DNA from: Russula earlei
Taxonomy: Eukaryota > Basidiomycota > Agaricomycetes > Russulales > Russulaceae
Assembly (NCBI GenBank): GCA_025769875.1
Contig: JAGFNK010000113.1
Span: 1-64,000 of the forward strand
Direction of reading: 5' to 3'
DNA: 64,000 nt
Part shown: piece by piece, positions 1 through 11,134 of the stretch
How positions within the stretch are numbered: the stretch's first letter is position 1
How the letters are laid out: each line of letters starts with the position of its first letter
Program-made: the position numbers and the translations under genes
Notes under the pieces: model-generated
Seen by the model: the letters and a program-made list of their open reading frames with translations, nothing else
What the model was told of the DNA's origin: nothing
Database searches by the model: none

Positions 1-268
1 TCTTGACAAGATGTCTCAGAGGATGGGAAGGTGATTGGCAATGAGCTCCCTATGATAGAGGATTGCATCATCTTCCAAGTCATATTCAGAGTCAACGCCC
101 AGGTTGGGGGAAACTGTGAATCTCGGAGGCACTGCAGAAAGTTTTGATTCTCTCGGTCTAGTGTTACAAGGGTAGTTCTTACTTTTAAGAACTGTGCACT
201 AGGTAGCTATGTTGATGACACTCGGACAAAGGGGATCCAAAGTAAGCAGGGGATTCAGAGGGAGACAT
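1..268. other. Repeat-flanking DNA, no gene seen
   Basis: No open frame with recognisable content. It is AT-rich and lies next to the left copy of an LTR-like repeat; probably transposon-derived. Confidence 0.4.
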
Positions 269-485
269 TGTCAAGACATGTACTGCTGATCACTAAGGAC
301 TCAGGAGCAGGTGGGCAAGGGTCAGAACAGACAGTACATGGTGTAGATAGCGTTGAACAGGAGGATGAGCCAAACAACTAGAAGGTACCAGATGGGGACT
401 GGTACATGTTGCTGGAGGCAGAGGCGAAGGTTGGAGGCCAGTGCAGTGAAGGGCTTTAGACAAGGCGGTTGTTGAAGAGTACCTT
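269..485 (+). repeat. LTR-like repeat family 1, copy A
   Basis: This stretch begins TGTCAAGACA and is clearly the same sequence as 6069-6286, with scattered substitutions. Shared landmarks are the block ending in caggagcaggtgggcaaggg and the block ttgaagagtaccttg. The TGTC start resembles the start of the second LTR family at 1334 and 3516, so both are probably related gypsy LTRs. Similarity stops near 485, so this copy is truncated. Confidence 0.6.
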
Positions 486-1333
486 GGCTTGGTCCATAAC
501 AGATGTGAGAGGAAGCAAAAGCAAGACAAGGCGGGGTAAAGATGGAGGTTGTCTAAGGAGTTTGAGTAGCTGTTCTCAAATGATATATATCCTCCCTCGG
601 CTATCCTTAGGTAAGCATATGAGTACTGTAATATACTCTGCCATCAAGGAAGTCATGAATGGAAGTGATGATAAAAGATCCTTGGTATGTGAAGTGATAG
701 ATGGTGGGCAGTGTATCCAAGTGATGATGTATGGAAGAGTTGAACAAGTAAGGAAGGCAACCAAAGGGGAAGTCTATGTCCAGCAGGTGTATCCCTACAG
801 AGTGACACACCTCGAAGCTTGCTAGGTTAAACTGTTTGACGAGGTCAGAGTTGGTAGGCAGTACCGCAAAAGTGTGGGTGGTCTTCACCCAAAATGAGGA
901 CACAAAGGTGTCGGTGGATGGTCACTGAAGCAAGTGACCTATAGTATGGATGGAAGAGAGGGCATCATGTTGTCCTGCCTCCTCCAAAGGGCACCAGTGT
1001 TCAAGTTTGTTCTGTTGGACACAATAAACTTGAAACTGGTGGGGGTGAAAGGTGTACCTGGCACAGTCCAGAGTATCGAAAAAGCCATGCAGGACCAGGG
1101 GAAGGTTTTCTTGGTTGGCAGAAGGGTCATCTTCTATGTAAGTCTGTGGAAGGGAAGAGTTGCAATGGGGGGAAGTTCAGGTGGCAGAGACAGGCCCAGA
1201 ACAAGGGGAAAAGATTGGGGAAGGGAAAGTAGTTGGATGTCAGGAGTGTGAGGCTCCAGAGACCCAGTGGTTGGGATGTTGTCAGACACTTGATGAGTCA
1301 ACTGGTCAGCACGAGTTGGGGGGACTGTCCAGA
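486..1333. other. Repeat-derived spacer
   Basis: Short ORFs on both strands show no family resemblance and no coding periodicity that I can see. Base composition matches the adjacent LTR copies. Probably the interior of a decayed element. Confidence 0.35.
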
Positions 1334-2740
1334 TGTCAAGACTCACTGTTGAACAATCCAGTTCAAGAGCAAAGGATAAGTTCAAAGATGAGTCGATAGA
1401 CATCCAAGACAGCATGGGCAAGAAGTAGAGTCCAAAGCAGTACCAAATACCAATGAGGTATGGTTACTGGTAGAGTTGAGCAGGTATGCAGGGAAGAGGC
1501 CAGAATGGTCACAAGGGGATGGTCCTTAAAGGAGTATCCCAGGGGTAGAGAGTGCCGTAAACAAATGCACAGTCTGAAGACTGTCCACTACTTTATTGAG
1601 CACTTATATACTACAAGAGAACTGCTAAATAGGGAACAAGTCATAACCTTGTTATCAAGCACAATTGACAGATGAGTAAGAAGTCAGGGTATGCTTACTG
1701 AACATGCTCAGTCATGCTCAGTAAGCTGCTGAGTAAGAAGGCTCCTATTGATGAGTAAGAGCCTTTACTGTCCATGTGTTCCCTGCCTTAGTACACATGC
1801 TAAGCACCTGATTCATTTACTGTTAGTTAGTTTAGGGCCAGTCACTTGAGGACTTGTAGTTTGGTCCAGGGAATAGAATTGCTTATAAGGTCCCTTATAT
1901 AGTTCTATTAGGACCCTTAGAGACAACCCTAATACTTATATTAAGGTCCTTAGTATTGCTTTGTAGTTTGTTCTATAGTTATTAGAGTTAGTCTACATCA
2001 GCAAAATCACAAGAAAATTTATGACTTTTTTGACTTTTTAGCTTTATAGGGAGTATTTCTAAAGTTGAAAGTTTGTAAAGTAGTAAAGCACCATTCAAGC
2101 CTCCATAAACCCAGAAAAGGTAGTAAAGTTCATAAAGTCTGTTAAAGTCCCAGATAGGTCCCAATCCAACATTGGACAGAGGGCTCTTAACTTTAGCAGT
2201 AGCCCCATTAGAGGGTGAATTGGTTAATAGCACTAAGGCTGGCCGATGTGACTTTCCAACTTTTGAGAACTTTACAGAACTTGTGCAGTTTTCTCAACTT
2301 TCTTGGCTATATAGTTGATATTTGGGTCACAACTTTCTAGAATTAGGGTCAGTCCAAGCAACCATTGACTTTTCAACTTTTTTGACTCTATAAAGACTTT
2401 ATAAAGCTAAAAAAGATTTATGTGTTTTTCCTGATGTAATAACACATTGTAGGGCTTTTAGTGTCTTGTTAGTGCCTCTTGTAGGGCACTTAGAGTCGTC
2501 CTAAGGGGTCCTCAGAGAGGCTATAATATAGTCCTTTATTGTTAAAAGGGTTGCCACTAAGTGGGTCTTGCTGTATGTCAATTGTGCTGAGAATCACTTG
2601 TGTGACAATGCATGCATAATATTGTGGACACCTCTACTCACCCCTTTTGCCCATGTGAATAGGGTGGCACCATAGAGGCTGGGTTTCCTCTATTAAGGAA
2701 GGGTTCTTCAAGGTCCCTCTCCAGGAACTGGTTCATGACA
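1334..2740 (-). repeat. LTR family 2, left copy (interrupted by a MITE)
   Basis: The sequence starts TGTCAAGACT and ends TTCATGACA, so the ends carry the inverted TGTCA/TGACA termini expected of an LTR. It is colinear with 3516-4479 except for a 441-bp insertion at 1996-2436. It abuts the truncated gag-protease remnant at 2741 directly. Flanking bases (ccaga on the left, ggagt on the right) do not match, so it has no intact target-site duplication. It may be the 3' LTR of the minus-strand element whose gag lies to its right, or an independent copy. Confidence 0.7.
1996..2436. mobile_element. MITE-like element with TA target duplication
   Basis: This 441-bp block is present in the left LTR copy and missing from the right one, where the same site reads gttagtctaataac. 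It is bounded by TA on both sides. The ends are inverted: CATCAGCAAAATCACA on the left matches the reverse complement of the right end with two mismatches. The interior is AT-rich and has no coding frame. Size, TIRs and TA duplication fit a non-autonomous Tc1/mariner-like MITE; that assignment is inference. Confidence 0.7.
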
Positions 2741-3510
2741 GGAGTGGGATTTGTAACTTTCCCACAATTCCTTGGCTGATGAAATTTTCTGTTGCTCCAC
2801 TGTCTAGGAGCACTTGGCCAGTCTTTCCATTTGTTGTAATCATAAAAAGAATTTTCATTGAGTTTTCTTTATGTTGAACAATGGTATCTATTTGAGCCTC
2901 TGTGCCAACTGTTTCACTTTGGCCTAGATAAAATCCTCTTTGAGAATGAGGTCCCAAATTTTGGCTTGTTCTTTGGCTGGTAGAGCTTTCATGCATGCCA
3001 CCATAGTGGCTGGTTCTTCTTCTTTGGGTGGGTCTGGAGTAGGTTCCATGGCACAAACCTTGGATGTGGTTGGGGTCGAGTTTTTAGGGCATTCCTGACT
3101 GAGGTGATCCTTTTCTCTGCAGCAGAAACAATGTCCTTCTTTTGTGAGTTGCTTCCTTTCTTCCTTGGTGAGTTTCTTGAAGTTGGACTTGGAAGCATAC
3201 ACTTGCATTTGGTCAGGGTGGTGAGGTCTATGTTCTGATGGGGGGATGGTTCTTTTCCCTTTGAGTTTTTCCTTGATAGTGATGAATTGTCTGTGTTGCC
3301 TTCTGGCTTCCTCCTTCCATTCTTGGAGAGTAGTGGGCCAGATGTCTCTGTTTAAAATTGCAGCATAAAGTCTGCATTTGAGTCTGTTTTTGAAACTTTT
3401 GATGGCAATTACATCAGTTTCAGGCCATCCTGTTTTGGCCAGAAGTTGCTCAAAAGTGGAAATGTAGTCATCAAGGGAGTCCTTCATTCGTGTTTAGCAA
3501 GAAGGGCCAC
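2741..3510 (-). pseudogene. Gypsy-type Gag (C-terminal part) and protease remnant
   Basis: On the minus strand the frame from about 3487 to 2924 encodes a Gag segment with a retroviral zinc knuckle (CFCCREKDHLSQEC, a CCHC motif). The next frame, offset by -1, carries the aspartic protease motif LLDSGATENFIS. The frames overlap at a GGATTTT heptamer just before the Gag UAG stop. Coding ends abruptly at the LTR boundary (2740), so reverse transcriptase and integrase are missing. A one-base shift also separates this part from the more N-terminal Gag to the right of the solo LTR. This is a dead Ty3/gypsy-like element; the zinc knuckle and protease motif make the family call firm. Confidence 0.8.
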
Positions 3511-3515
3511 CTGAG

Positions 3516-4479
3516 TGTCAAGACTCACTGTTGAACAATCCAGTTTCAAGAGCAAGGGATAAGTTCAAAGACAAGTCGATAGACATCCAGGACAGTGTGG
3601 GCAAGAAGTAAGGTCCAGAGCAGTACCAAGTACCAAAGAGGTATGGTTACTGGTAGTGTTGAGCAATTACACAGGGAAGAGGCCAGAATGATCACAAGGG
3701 GACAGTCCTTAAAAGGAGTATCCCAGGAGTAGAGAGTGCTGTAAATAAATGCACAGTCTGAAGACTGTCTGCTACTTTATTGAGTGCTTATATACTACAA
3801 GGGAACTGCTAAATAGGGAACAAGTCATAACCTTGTTATCAAGCACAATTGATAGATGAGTAAGAAGTTGGGGTCTGCTTACTGGGCATGCTCAGTCATG
3901 CTCAGTAAGCTGCTGAGTAAGAAGGCTCCCATTGATGAGTAAGAGCCTTTACTGTCCACATGTTCACTGCTTTAGTACACATGCAAAGCACCTGATTCAT
4001 TTACTGTTAGTTAGTTTAGGGCCAGTCATTTAAGGACTTGTAGTTTGGTTCAAGGAATAGAGTTGCTTATAAGGCCCCTTATATAGTTCTATTAGGGTCA
4101 TTAGAGTCAACCCTAATACTTATATTAAGGTCCTTAGTATTGCTTTATAGTTCATTCTAAGGTTATTAGAGTTAGTCTAATAACACGTCATAGGGCTTTT
4201 AGTGTCTTGTTAGTGCCTCTTGTAGGGCACTTAGAGTCATCCTAAAGGGTCCTTAGAGAGGCTATAATACTGTCCCTTATTGCTAAAAGGGTTGCCACTA
4301 AGTGGGGCTTGCTGTATGTCAATTGTGCCAAGAATCACTTGCACAACAATATGTGTGCAATATTGTGGACACCTCTAGTCACCCCTTTTGTCCATGCGAA
4401 CAGGGTGGCACCATAGAGGCTGGGTTTCCTCTATTAAGGAAGGGTCCTTCAAGGACCCTCTGGGAACTGGTTCATGACA
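3516..4479. mobile_element. Solo LTR, family 2, with 5-bp target duplication
   Basis: This 964-bp LTR runs from TGTCAAGACT to TTCATGACA and is flanked on both sides by CTGAG (3511-3515 and 4480-4484). A clean 5-bp duplication around one LTR is the mark of insertion followed by LTR-LTR recombination. It sits inside the gag gene of another element: Gag coding continues on both sides on the minus strand. It is colinear with 1334-2740 apart from the MITE in that copy. Confidence 0.8.
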
Positions 4480-4484
4480 CTGAG

Positions 4485-4980
4485 CATCCTCTTTCTCTGC
4501 CATGTTAGTGAATTTGAAGGTGAAGTCTGTGACAAAGTTGTTCTACAAGGCTTCATCAGTTCGGTTGACAGGGTTTTGCTATTCACTTTTTCCCTGAGGG
4601 CAGTTGCCTGTGAGTTAACCCATCCTTTGACGTTTCCTCCCTGGATGTAGGAGAGAGCTAGTATGGTTTGTTTAAGAGGGCTGATCATGACTGCTTTATT
4701 GTCATTAAGCCCCTAGTATAAGTTGAACTCCATGATGAAGCATTTTGCTTTGTTTCTTTCTCCTGTGAATGCCATGGGCTCTTTGCCATTGAGGGACCCA
4801 TTGGTTCCTTGTGGTGCTGGGGCTGCTACCTGGGGGGGTGGAGCGATGACTGGAGGGGCTGTTATGATTTACCCCCTTGTCGGTTCGTCCATAATCCCTT
4901 CCCATCATTGTTCCTTTTATTACCTCCGTTTCCGTGGTTACCATTTTATCCCTTGATGGTGATCCCTTATTGTGTTTCAT
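4485..4980 (-). pseudogene. Gypsy-type Gag, N-terminal part
   Basis: Minus-strand frames here read as Gag capsid sequence: one holds KQTILALSYIQGGNVKGWVN, and a second, frame-shifted, reads NNFVTDFTFKFTNMAEKEDA straight up to the solo LTR boundary. The switch between frames shows decay. With 2741-3510 it formed one Gag gene before the solo LTR inserted. No intact product is expected. Confidence 0.6.
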
Positions 4981-4989
4981 CTATTGTGT

Positions 4990-5360
4990 TTCACTTATTA
5001 TGTTTCATCTATTGTTGAGCTACTTTTGCTATTGATCTGCCTTTTACTTATTGTTCTGCTTATAGTACTGTACAGCCTTGCTACATACAGTATTTAAGCG
5101 CTTGTAAAAGCTGGGGAATGCCCCAAGCTTAGCTTTGTCCCATTCCCTGTCGCATCCCTTGCCCTGTACTCTCTCTCAATCACAACTTGCTTGTGCTGGC
5201 CTATACTCTGCTTGACCTAAGCACACCCCAAGGAACCCTTGTGTTCCTCTTCCTCCTCTGTCTCTCTCTCATCGCTCTCCTCTTCTGTGAAACCAGAAGA
5301 TCGACTCTGTCTGCGGGCTGAGTCATTGTCTGACTAAGCCTTGAGACGCTAAACCTCTGA
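4990..5360. repeat. LTR-like repeat family 3, inverted pair, left arm
   Basis: This region matches the reverse complement of about 7460-7850. Shared landmarks include gctggggaatgccccaagct here and agcttggggcattctccagc there, and the stretch around ctgtgaaaccagaagat versus atcttctggtttcacag. The arms have many substitutions and small indels, so it is an old pair. It may be an LTR in opposite orientations, giving a nested arrangement. Confidence 0.6.
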
Positions 5361-6068
5361 ACCGGCCTTCTTGAGCCGACCCCCATTGAACCCTTGAACC
5401 AAGTCACAGGGACTTGGCCCCCACTGAACCTTGAGCCAACGCTCTAATGGCTGCGACGCCGTTACAGGGGCCTGAGCAGCAATTTGAGGGGCTTGCACAG
5501 CAATTTGTGGCATAATGGGTTCTAAGTTCTGTGGCCTCATAGTTCCAGGGGTTCCTGGAGTTCAGGAAGGTTCTATGGTTCTGGGGATTCAGGGAGTGTC
5601 TGGGTTTCAAGGGTTTCAGAGGGGGCAGAAGAGCTGTTTTCAGTAGGGGCAGTTTCTGATTCAGAGGAAGGTTCATAATGGGGGTTGTCTTCCCACCAAT
5701 AGCCTAGTTCAAGGCTGTTTTGTTTGAGTTCTAACTCTTGATGAGTATAGAGTTGTCCTCATCTTAGCTGTAGTTCAAACCAATGGCTGTTGATGAATTC
5801 TACTGGTAGTTCTTCATCGCTTTCAGTGGTAACATAGCAGAGGAAGGTGTGGAAGCTGTCCCAAGTGGCAGTTCCAACAACATATTGGGGAGGTCTGGGG
5901 AGGGTCTAGGTTGGACATGGATCCAGCAGTTTGATGGTGATTCAAGGTTAATCTCCAGAATGGAGTAAGGAAGCTTAGCTTGTGTTACAGCATCACAGCC
6001 ATTAGAGCATTAGCTCAGGGTTCAGTGGGGCCAAGTCCCTGTGACTTGGTTCAAGGGGTTCAGTGGGG
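5361..6068. other. Decayed element interior
   Basis: Minus-strand frames are rich in Pro, Gln and Asn and hold short repeated phrases such as ccaagtccctgtgacttggt (around 6029), whose inverse occurs near 5402. No conserved domain is visible. Probably the N-terminal Gag/leader region of a degraded retroelement. Confidence 0.35.
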
Positions 6069-6286
6069 CTGTCAAGACACATACTGCTGATCACTAAGGA
6101 CTCAGGAGCAGGTGGGCAAGGGTCGGAACAGATGGTATGCAGCGTAGACAGCGTTGAACAGGAGGATGAGCCAAATGATGAGGAGGTACCAAAGGGGTAC
6201 TGGAAGATGTTGCAAGAGACAGAGGCAAAGGGTAGAGGCCAGTGTAGCAAAGGGCTTTAGACAAGGCAGTCATTGAAGAGTACCTT
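6069..6286 (+). repeat. LTR-like repeat family 1, copy B
   Basis: Starts TGTCAAGACA and matches 269-485 across its length. Downstream sequence to about 7100 may belong to the same LTR but has no partner in the window to confirm it. Confidence 0.6.
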
Positions 6287-7459
6287 GAGGACAAGGGAAG
6301 ACTTTAAACTGAGCAGTCGCAGGGGAGTACCCAGGAGGATGAGAGTATCACAAATGGACAGTCTGATGACTGCCATACTACATTGGGGCTTATATACTGT
6401 GTACAGGGTCAATTACAAAGAACAGGAACTATTCTAGACTCCTTGGTACCATCCAATAGGACTACAGGGGTATAAACTCGCTTGTGTCAGGTTTCAGGCT
6501 TACTGAGCATATTACTGATCATTGTGGAGCGATGACATCCTTATGATGTCATTATGGAGTGCTTAGTGAGCCAGTGAGGTCATTGTGGAGTCACTCAGTC
6601 AGCCATGATGTCATTGGAGCCTAGATGACATCATATGAGTTATGCAACAGTTCATAAGTGTTAAGATCTGACAGATCTTAGTACCAACTCTTCTTGTGAA
6701 AGAGTTGCTTGATATAGTTCAAGCACTAGACTTCGATCCCTTTGATATTATCTCAGGAAGATTGAATGTAGAAAAGAGAGGGACCTCTTTCAGTTAGAGT
6801 CTGCACTATAGTTTGTTTAGATCGTTTGACAAGATAGTTGTCTTGTGGAAAAGTGTAAGTCAAGCATAAGGCTCGACTTCTTGGTACCACAGACTATTTA
6901 TACGATATCTCAATAACTACTGATCCGATTCGTACGAAACTCGGGGTGCACATAGCTGGGAACCAGTAGTATCCAAATACATAGGGCGCAATTCAAGAAT
7001 GTTATGAATGACTCACGCGTGAGTCATTCTTTCCTAGTATTAGTCATGAATCAGTAAGCAATCAGTCATCGATCAGTAAGCAATCAGTAAGCGACTATGG
7101 TCAAGATCAGTAAGCAATCACTAAGCCAGACATATGAGTAATCACAGATGAGTCAGCAAAACAGATGACAGTTGGAGAACAAGAGAATCTTAACAATAAG
7201 AGTTTATGCTCCTGTTTCAGGTTCTTGGTGGCTGAGTGGCCATGTGGCTGCCACACGATGATTACCCAATTAGGAAACGGGTGCCTGGTCATGTCATAGT
7301 GCCTTTGCAAGAGCGATATCTTGCACCGCAGGAGGGATAGCCCAAGGAACGGAAGTGTGTTGGTAATGCAAAGTGAGAGAGGTCTTTCTTGAGTGAAATA
7401 GGACAATAAATGGCCAGGATCTGGCCTTGGCCTTGGTTCGTAACAGAGGCCAGCTCAAA
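6287..7459. other. AT-rich repeat DNA, no gene
   Basis: Contains short iterated motifs (gatgtcat near 6525-6630; atcagtaagca repeated five times at 7050-7110; a perfect gactcacgcgtgagtc palindrome near 7010). No coding frame has family features. Probably LTR U3-type sequence. Confidence 0.4.
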
Positions 7460-7850
7460 GAGACCAGTTGAAAGGTTTAGCATCTTAGGATTAAGTCAGA
7501 AAATGACTAATCCACAGACAGAGTTGATCTTCTGGTTTCACAGAAGAGGATGATGAGAGAGAAACAGAGGAGGAAGAGGAACACAAAGGTCCCTTGTGAT
7601 GAGCTCTGGTCAAGCAGAGTGTAAGCCAGCACAATGCAGGTTGTGATTGAAAAAGTTACACAGGGCAAGGGATGCAACAGGAAATGGGACACTGCTAAGC
7701 TTGGGGCATTCTCCAGCTTCTACAGGCACTGAAATACTATATCTAGCAAGGCTGTACAGTACCATATGTGGAACAATAGATAAAACTAAGCCCATAGCAG
7801 AAAAGGATCAAACAACAGGTGAAACATGAAAGGTGAAACAATAGAAGTTA
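7460..7850. repeat. LTR-like repeat family 3, inverted pair, right arm
   Basis: Reverse-complement partner of 4990-5360. The block cagcacaatgcaggttgtgat corresponds to atcacaacttgcttgtgctg in the left arm. Confidence 0.6.
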
Positions 7851-8399
7851 ATCAAGATCAAGGGATAAAAACAGTAGTCAAGGGAACAAGGGTGGTGTGT
7901 AAAAATAGAAACAAGGGTTGTTGACAAACAAGGGGGTAGATTACAACACCACATCTGAGCTCACCACATGACTCAAAGAGCACCTTGCTGCACATTCAGA
8001 GTTGGAAATCAACCAGTTTATGGGACTGTATGGCAGAAGATGTAGTAGTATGCTGTATCCCTCCTCATTGTCCCTGGCCTTCAAGTCATCAGTAGGACCC
8101 TCAAATGCAGTGCAACCATTTGCACAACTGTCCTCACTGGCACACCACTCAGTTTTTGCTTACAGCACTACACCTTACAATAGTACTGTACCATCATTCC
8201 AGACTCAAGAAGAACCAGATTTCACTCAATTAGATGCCCATTACAACTGTTTTCCTTAGTCCCCACCTAATCAAATTGCCTATGTAAATATGATGCAGGG
8301 ATGTTTCAGCCCAGGCGGACTTCAATTCAGCATGTGTTACATGTCCATTACTTTGGTGACATTTGTGACTGGCAAGATGGTAGTGAACTGGGAAGTTCC

Positions 8400-8600
8400 C
8401 CATAGGTGATAGTTGACACTGGACTGGTTGTAATCTGGTCTGAACTAGTCCAGCAACCATTAGGCAACCACAACAGACTGGTCTATACCAGTCCAGTCTC
8501 CAGTTGCATAAAATTTTCAAAATACATGAACTGGTCTGGTTTACAGTTGCACCCCAAGGTGGGCAAAAAAACCAGACTGGACTGGACTTTCAAACATTAG
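8400..8600. repeat. Cluster of degenerate ACTGGTC / GACCAGT motifs
   Basis: About ten copies of actggtc, actggact and their complements (ccagtcc, ccagtct, accagtc) lie in 200 bp, in both orientations. The cluster could fold extensively. Nothing in the neighbourhood codes for a product. Confidence 0.5.
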
Positions 8601-10067
8601 TAAGCAGTCACTGTAATGTATTACCTAGATAAGATAACCAAGGTATGCTATCTAGGCATAAGTCCACAGCACATATGAAAAATTACAAAGGGACATACCT
8701 CACTGGCAGTGACTTGTGCACATAAGCAAACACTGAGGGGAACTAAGCACTGCTTAAGTAGACAACTGGTGAGGGCTGTATGAGCCCACAATCAAGGAAT
8801 GTTTAAGTTACGAAAAAGTGATTGAACTGATCAACATCTAAGCTATCTACGAGGCGAGATCTAAAGTGTATGTAGCTAAGTAACTGAGTATCGTATCAAA
8901 TAAATATATATCATAACGAGGCGATGCCTCGTTCTCCTTCTATTGCTCACAACTGGCATCAATTGCCCGTGATCGGTCTCACTCTCCCAACGTGCTCCGG
9001 AAGTGGGCGATCACAACAAGAATCACGTCATGAGACCTACATTTTGCACTCTCACGTTTCTGTGTGTGGTTACGAACGAGCAGCTATGACGATCATGGTT
9101 TCGGATACAAGAGCTTAGCCTTAGCGTGTATGTTCTCGGACAAGAGACTTGGAATGAATTGTCGATGCGTTATTGTGGCTGAAGGTTGTGTTCACCCGAA
9201 GGAGAGGAGTAGACGGAAGGGAAAACGGGAGGGGATGACAACAAGTGGACGGGATTCTATTCTTCTGCGTAGATGTCGGATGGTGTTGTCGTGTTCTCAA
9301 AGATGAGAACATGGCATAGAGATGTACCATACGAGTCGGTCGATATGGCACTGAGGTGAGCGAGTAGATCCGAAGGTGAATAGCTTAATAAAGTAAAACG
9401 TGACTTAGACGCGAGTGAAGAGTGATGAAGGAGAAGAGAAGACACACGTGAGGGAGGCACAAGGTGTGTCAGTCATACTATGTGTTCACGACGAGGATCA
9501 TGTTGACATCAACCAACAACACTAACCACATGGTATCATGACGTACATGAGATGAAGGGACACAGTATAGGGCACGGCACGGCGCGCTTATAGTTCGATT
9601 GAGGCTGCTGGCATCGACTGGCCACTTGTTGAGAGCGCCCCGCAGTTGCCTGGCCTAACAATGACTCGTGTCAAGAGTCATACCGTACGTGTCGGTCTTA
9701 CTAGTACATGATAACAAACAGGCTTGTCCTCCTTCTCAGCGGCCGATGTGAATAGCTAAGATGATTTCAAGTCGCTTTCACGCGCTCGTTGCTTCAACGT
9801 CAATGCATCAACATTGCATCAAACTGAATCATGATGCGTCGGATCAAGCGGAGCCCTGCCCATCGTGATCCTACATTTGCGGACAGAGAGGTGGTCTCGC
9901 CAATATAAAGCCAATGCTTGCCGTTACGATTCTCTCAATCTGTGCTTCACGTACTGGCAGGTACCAGTTACCGACAATCTTTCTGAAATTTCCACGCTGC
10001 TGACTTCATACCTCGACAACCGACAACTCTTTACGATCCATATTCCCACCCACAAGCACAACTTACA
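8601..10067. other. Transition from repeats to gene space; promoter of the small secreted protein
   Basis: No supported gene. Base composition rises from AT-rich to balanced after about 8920. A TATA-like TATAAA lies at 9904-9909, 160 bp before the ATG at 10068, and a pyrimidine-rich leader follows it. Short ORFs on both strands are not convincing. Confidence 0.4.
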
Positions 10068-10557
10068 ATGCGCATCTCTGTTTTTGCCATATCCTGCCTG
10101 ACCATTGGCATTGCATCATCGTTGGCCGTGCTCGGGTACGCCGACCTCTTCAAGTTCTCTTTCTTCCTTGAAGTTGACTTTACCTTGCAGAAATCAGAGT
10201 CCTGCCAATCAACCCTCCTCCCACTCGCATATGCCGAACATCTTCAGTGAACGAATCAAAGATCTGCACGAAGAAGCGTGGCGAAATCCGGAGAAGTTCG
10301 AAGAGTTGGGAAAAAAGGCGGAGAAATTTCAGATGTTGGATGACCGTTTGCAAGAGCAAATCAGAAAAAGTAAACAAGAAAGTGGAAGTGGTACATCAAA
10401 GTCAAGTGATCGTCCGACCCGGCTTCTCCAAGTTTTGAGGAATTCGAAGCAGGGCGGTCCAAGTCCGCTGCTGAGGAGTGGTGCCATTCGGAGGCCCAAC
10501 GTGTCACCGTCACTTGGAGGCGCGACAGCAACTAGGAGATCTGAATTTTGGACTTGA
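10068..10557 (+). CDS. Small secreted protein, uncharacterised
   Basis: Two exons, 10068-10135 and 10191-10557, flank a 55-nt GT-AG intron; the phase-2 junction is in frame. The product is about 144 residues. It begins MRISVFAISCLTIGIASSLA, a typical secretion signal that should be cut near residue 20. The mature part is charged and helical (residues 40-85 rich in Glu, Lys, Arg) with no cysteines, then turns Ser/Arg/Pro-rich. I recognise no family. Size, signal peptide and position beside transposons fit a fungal small secreted protein, but an effector role is only conjecture. The segment 10432-10490 is partly repeated at 10545-10600 just past the stop. Confidence 0.6.
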
Positions 10558-11134
10558 ATTCGGAAGCAGGGCCATCAGCTGCTGAGAAGTGGTGCCAAAA
10601 AGCCCTGAATGGCCTCCGTGTCAACACGCAGGTAGTGGGGCTAAGCCATGAGCCCCTTCAAGCTGTAGTGTTGCCGGTTGAAGGTGAAGTAGACTTGAAT
10701 ACAGCCACTAGGTGGCGTGTGAACAGACAAACCCGAACCGTACGTGTAAATAATTCGAATTACTTGTCGTTCGTTTTTTCCCTCAGTACACGAGACTGAG
10801 GTCAGTACTACACTCGTTTATAGTTCTCTTTGAAGCTAATACTGTACATAGTCACGCTCCTTACAGGTTAACTTACTAACCAATACAGTCTTTTGTAAAC
10901 GAGACTGAGTCACGCTCCTTACAGCTCCATCAAGAGGGAGGAGAACAACGGGAAGAGACAGGCTGCACGCCGGATCCAAGCTTCACTCAAGGTACGAAGT
11001 GTAAATTAAGTCTGAAAAAATAGAATGGTACGGTACAAATAAAGGCATATATGGGTGTACAAAGGAGTGGGAAGGTCTAGAAAAATTTGTCCCCGACACA
11101 GGCACACCAAGAGTTCCCAGACCCGAAAAGTCGA
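10558..11134. other. Intergenic, with short repeats
   Basis: The phrase gactgagtcacgctccttacag and a close variant occur twice at 10840-10925, and 10545-10600 is a degraded copy of the end of the upstream exon. No gene seen. Confidence 0.4.

Noticed and set aside
1334..4479. Full-length LTR retrotransposon with 1334-2740 and 3516-4479 as its two LTRs
   Set aside because: The right LTR has its own CTGAG duplication and splits a gag gene, so it is a separate solo LTR.
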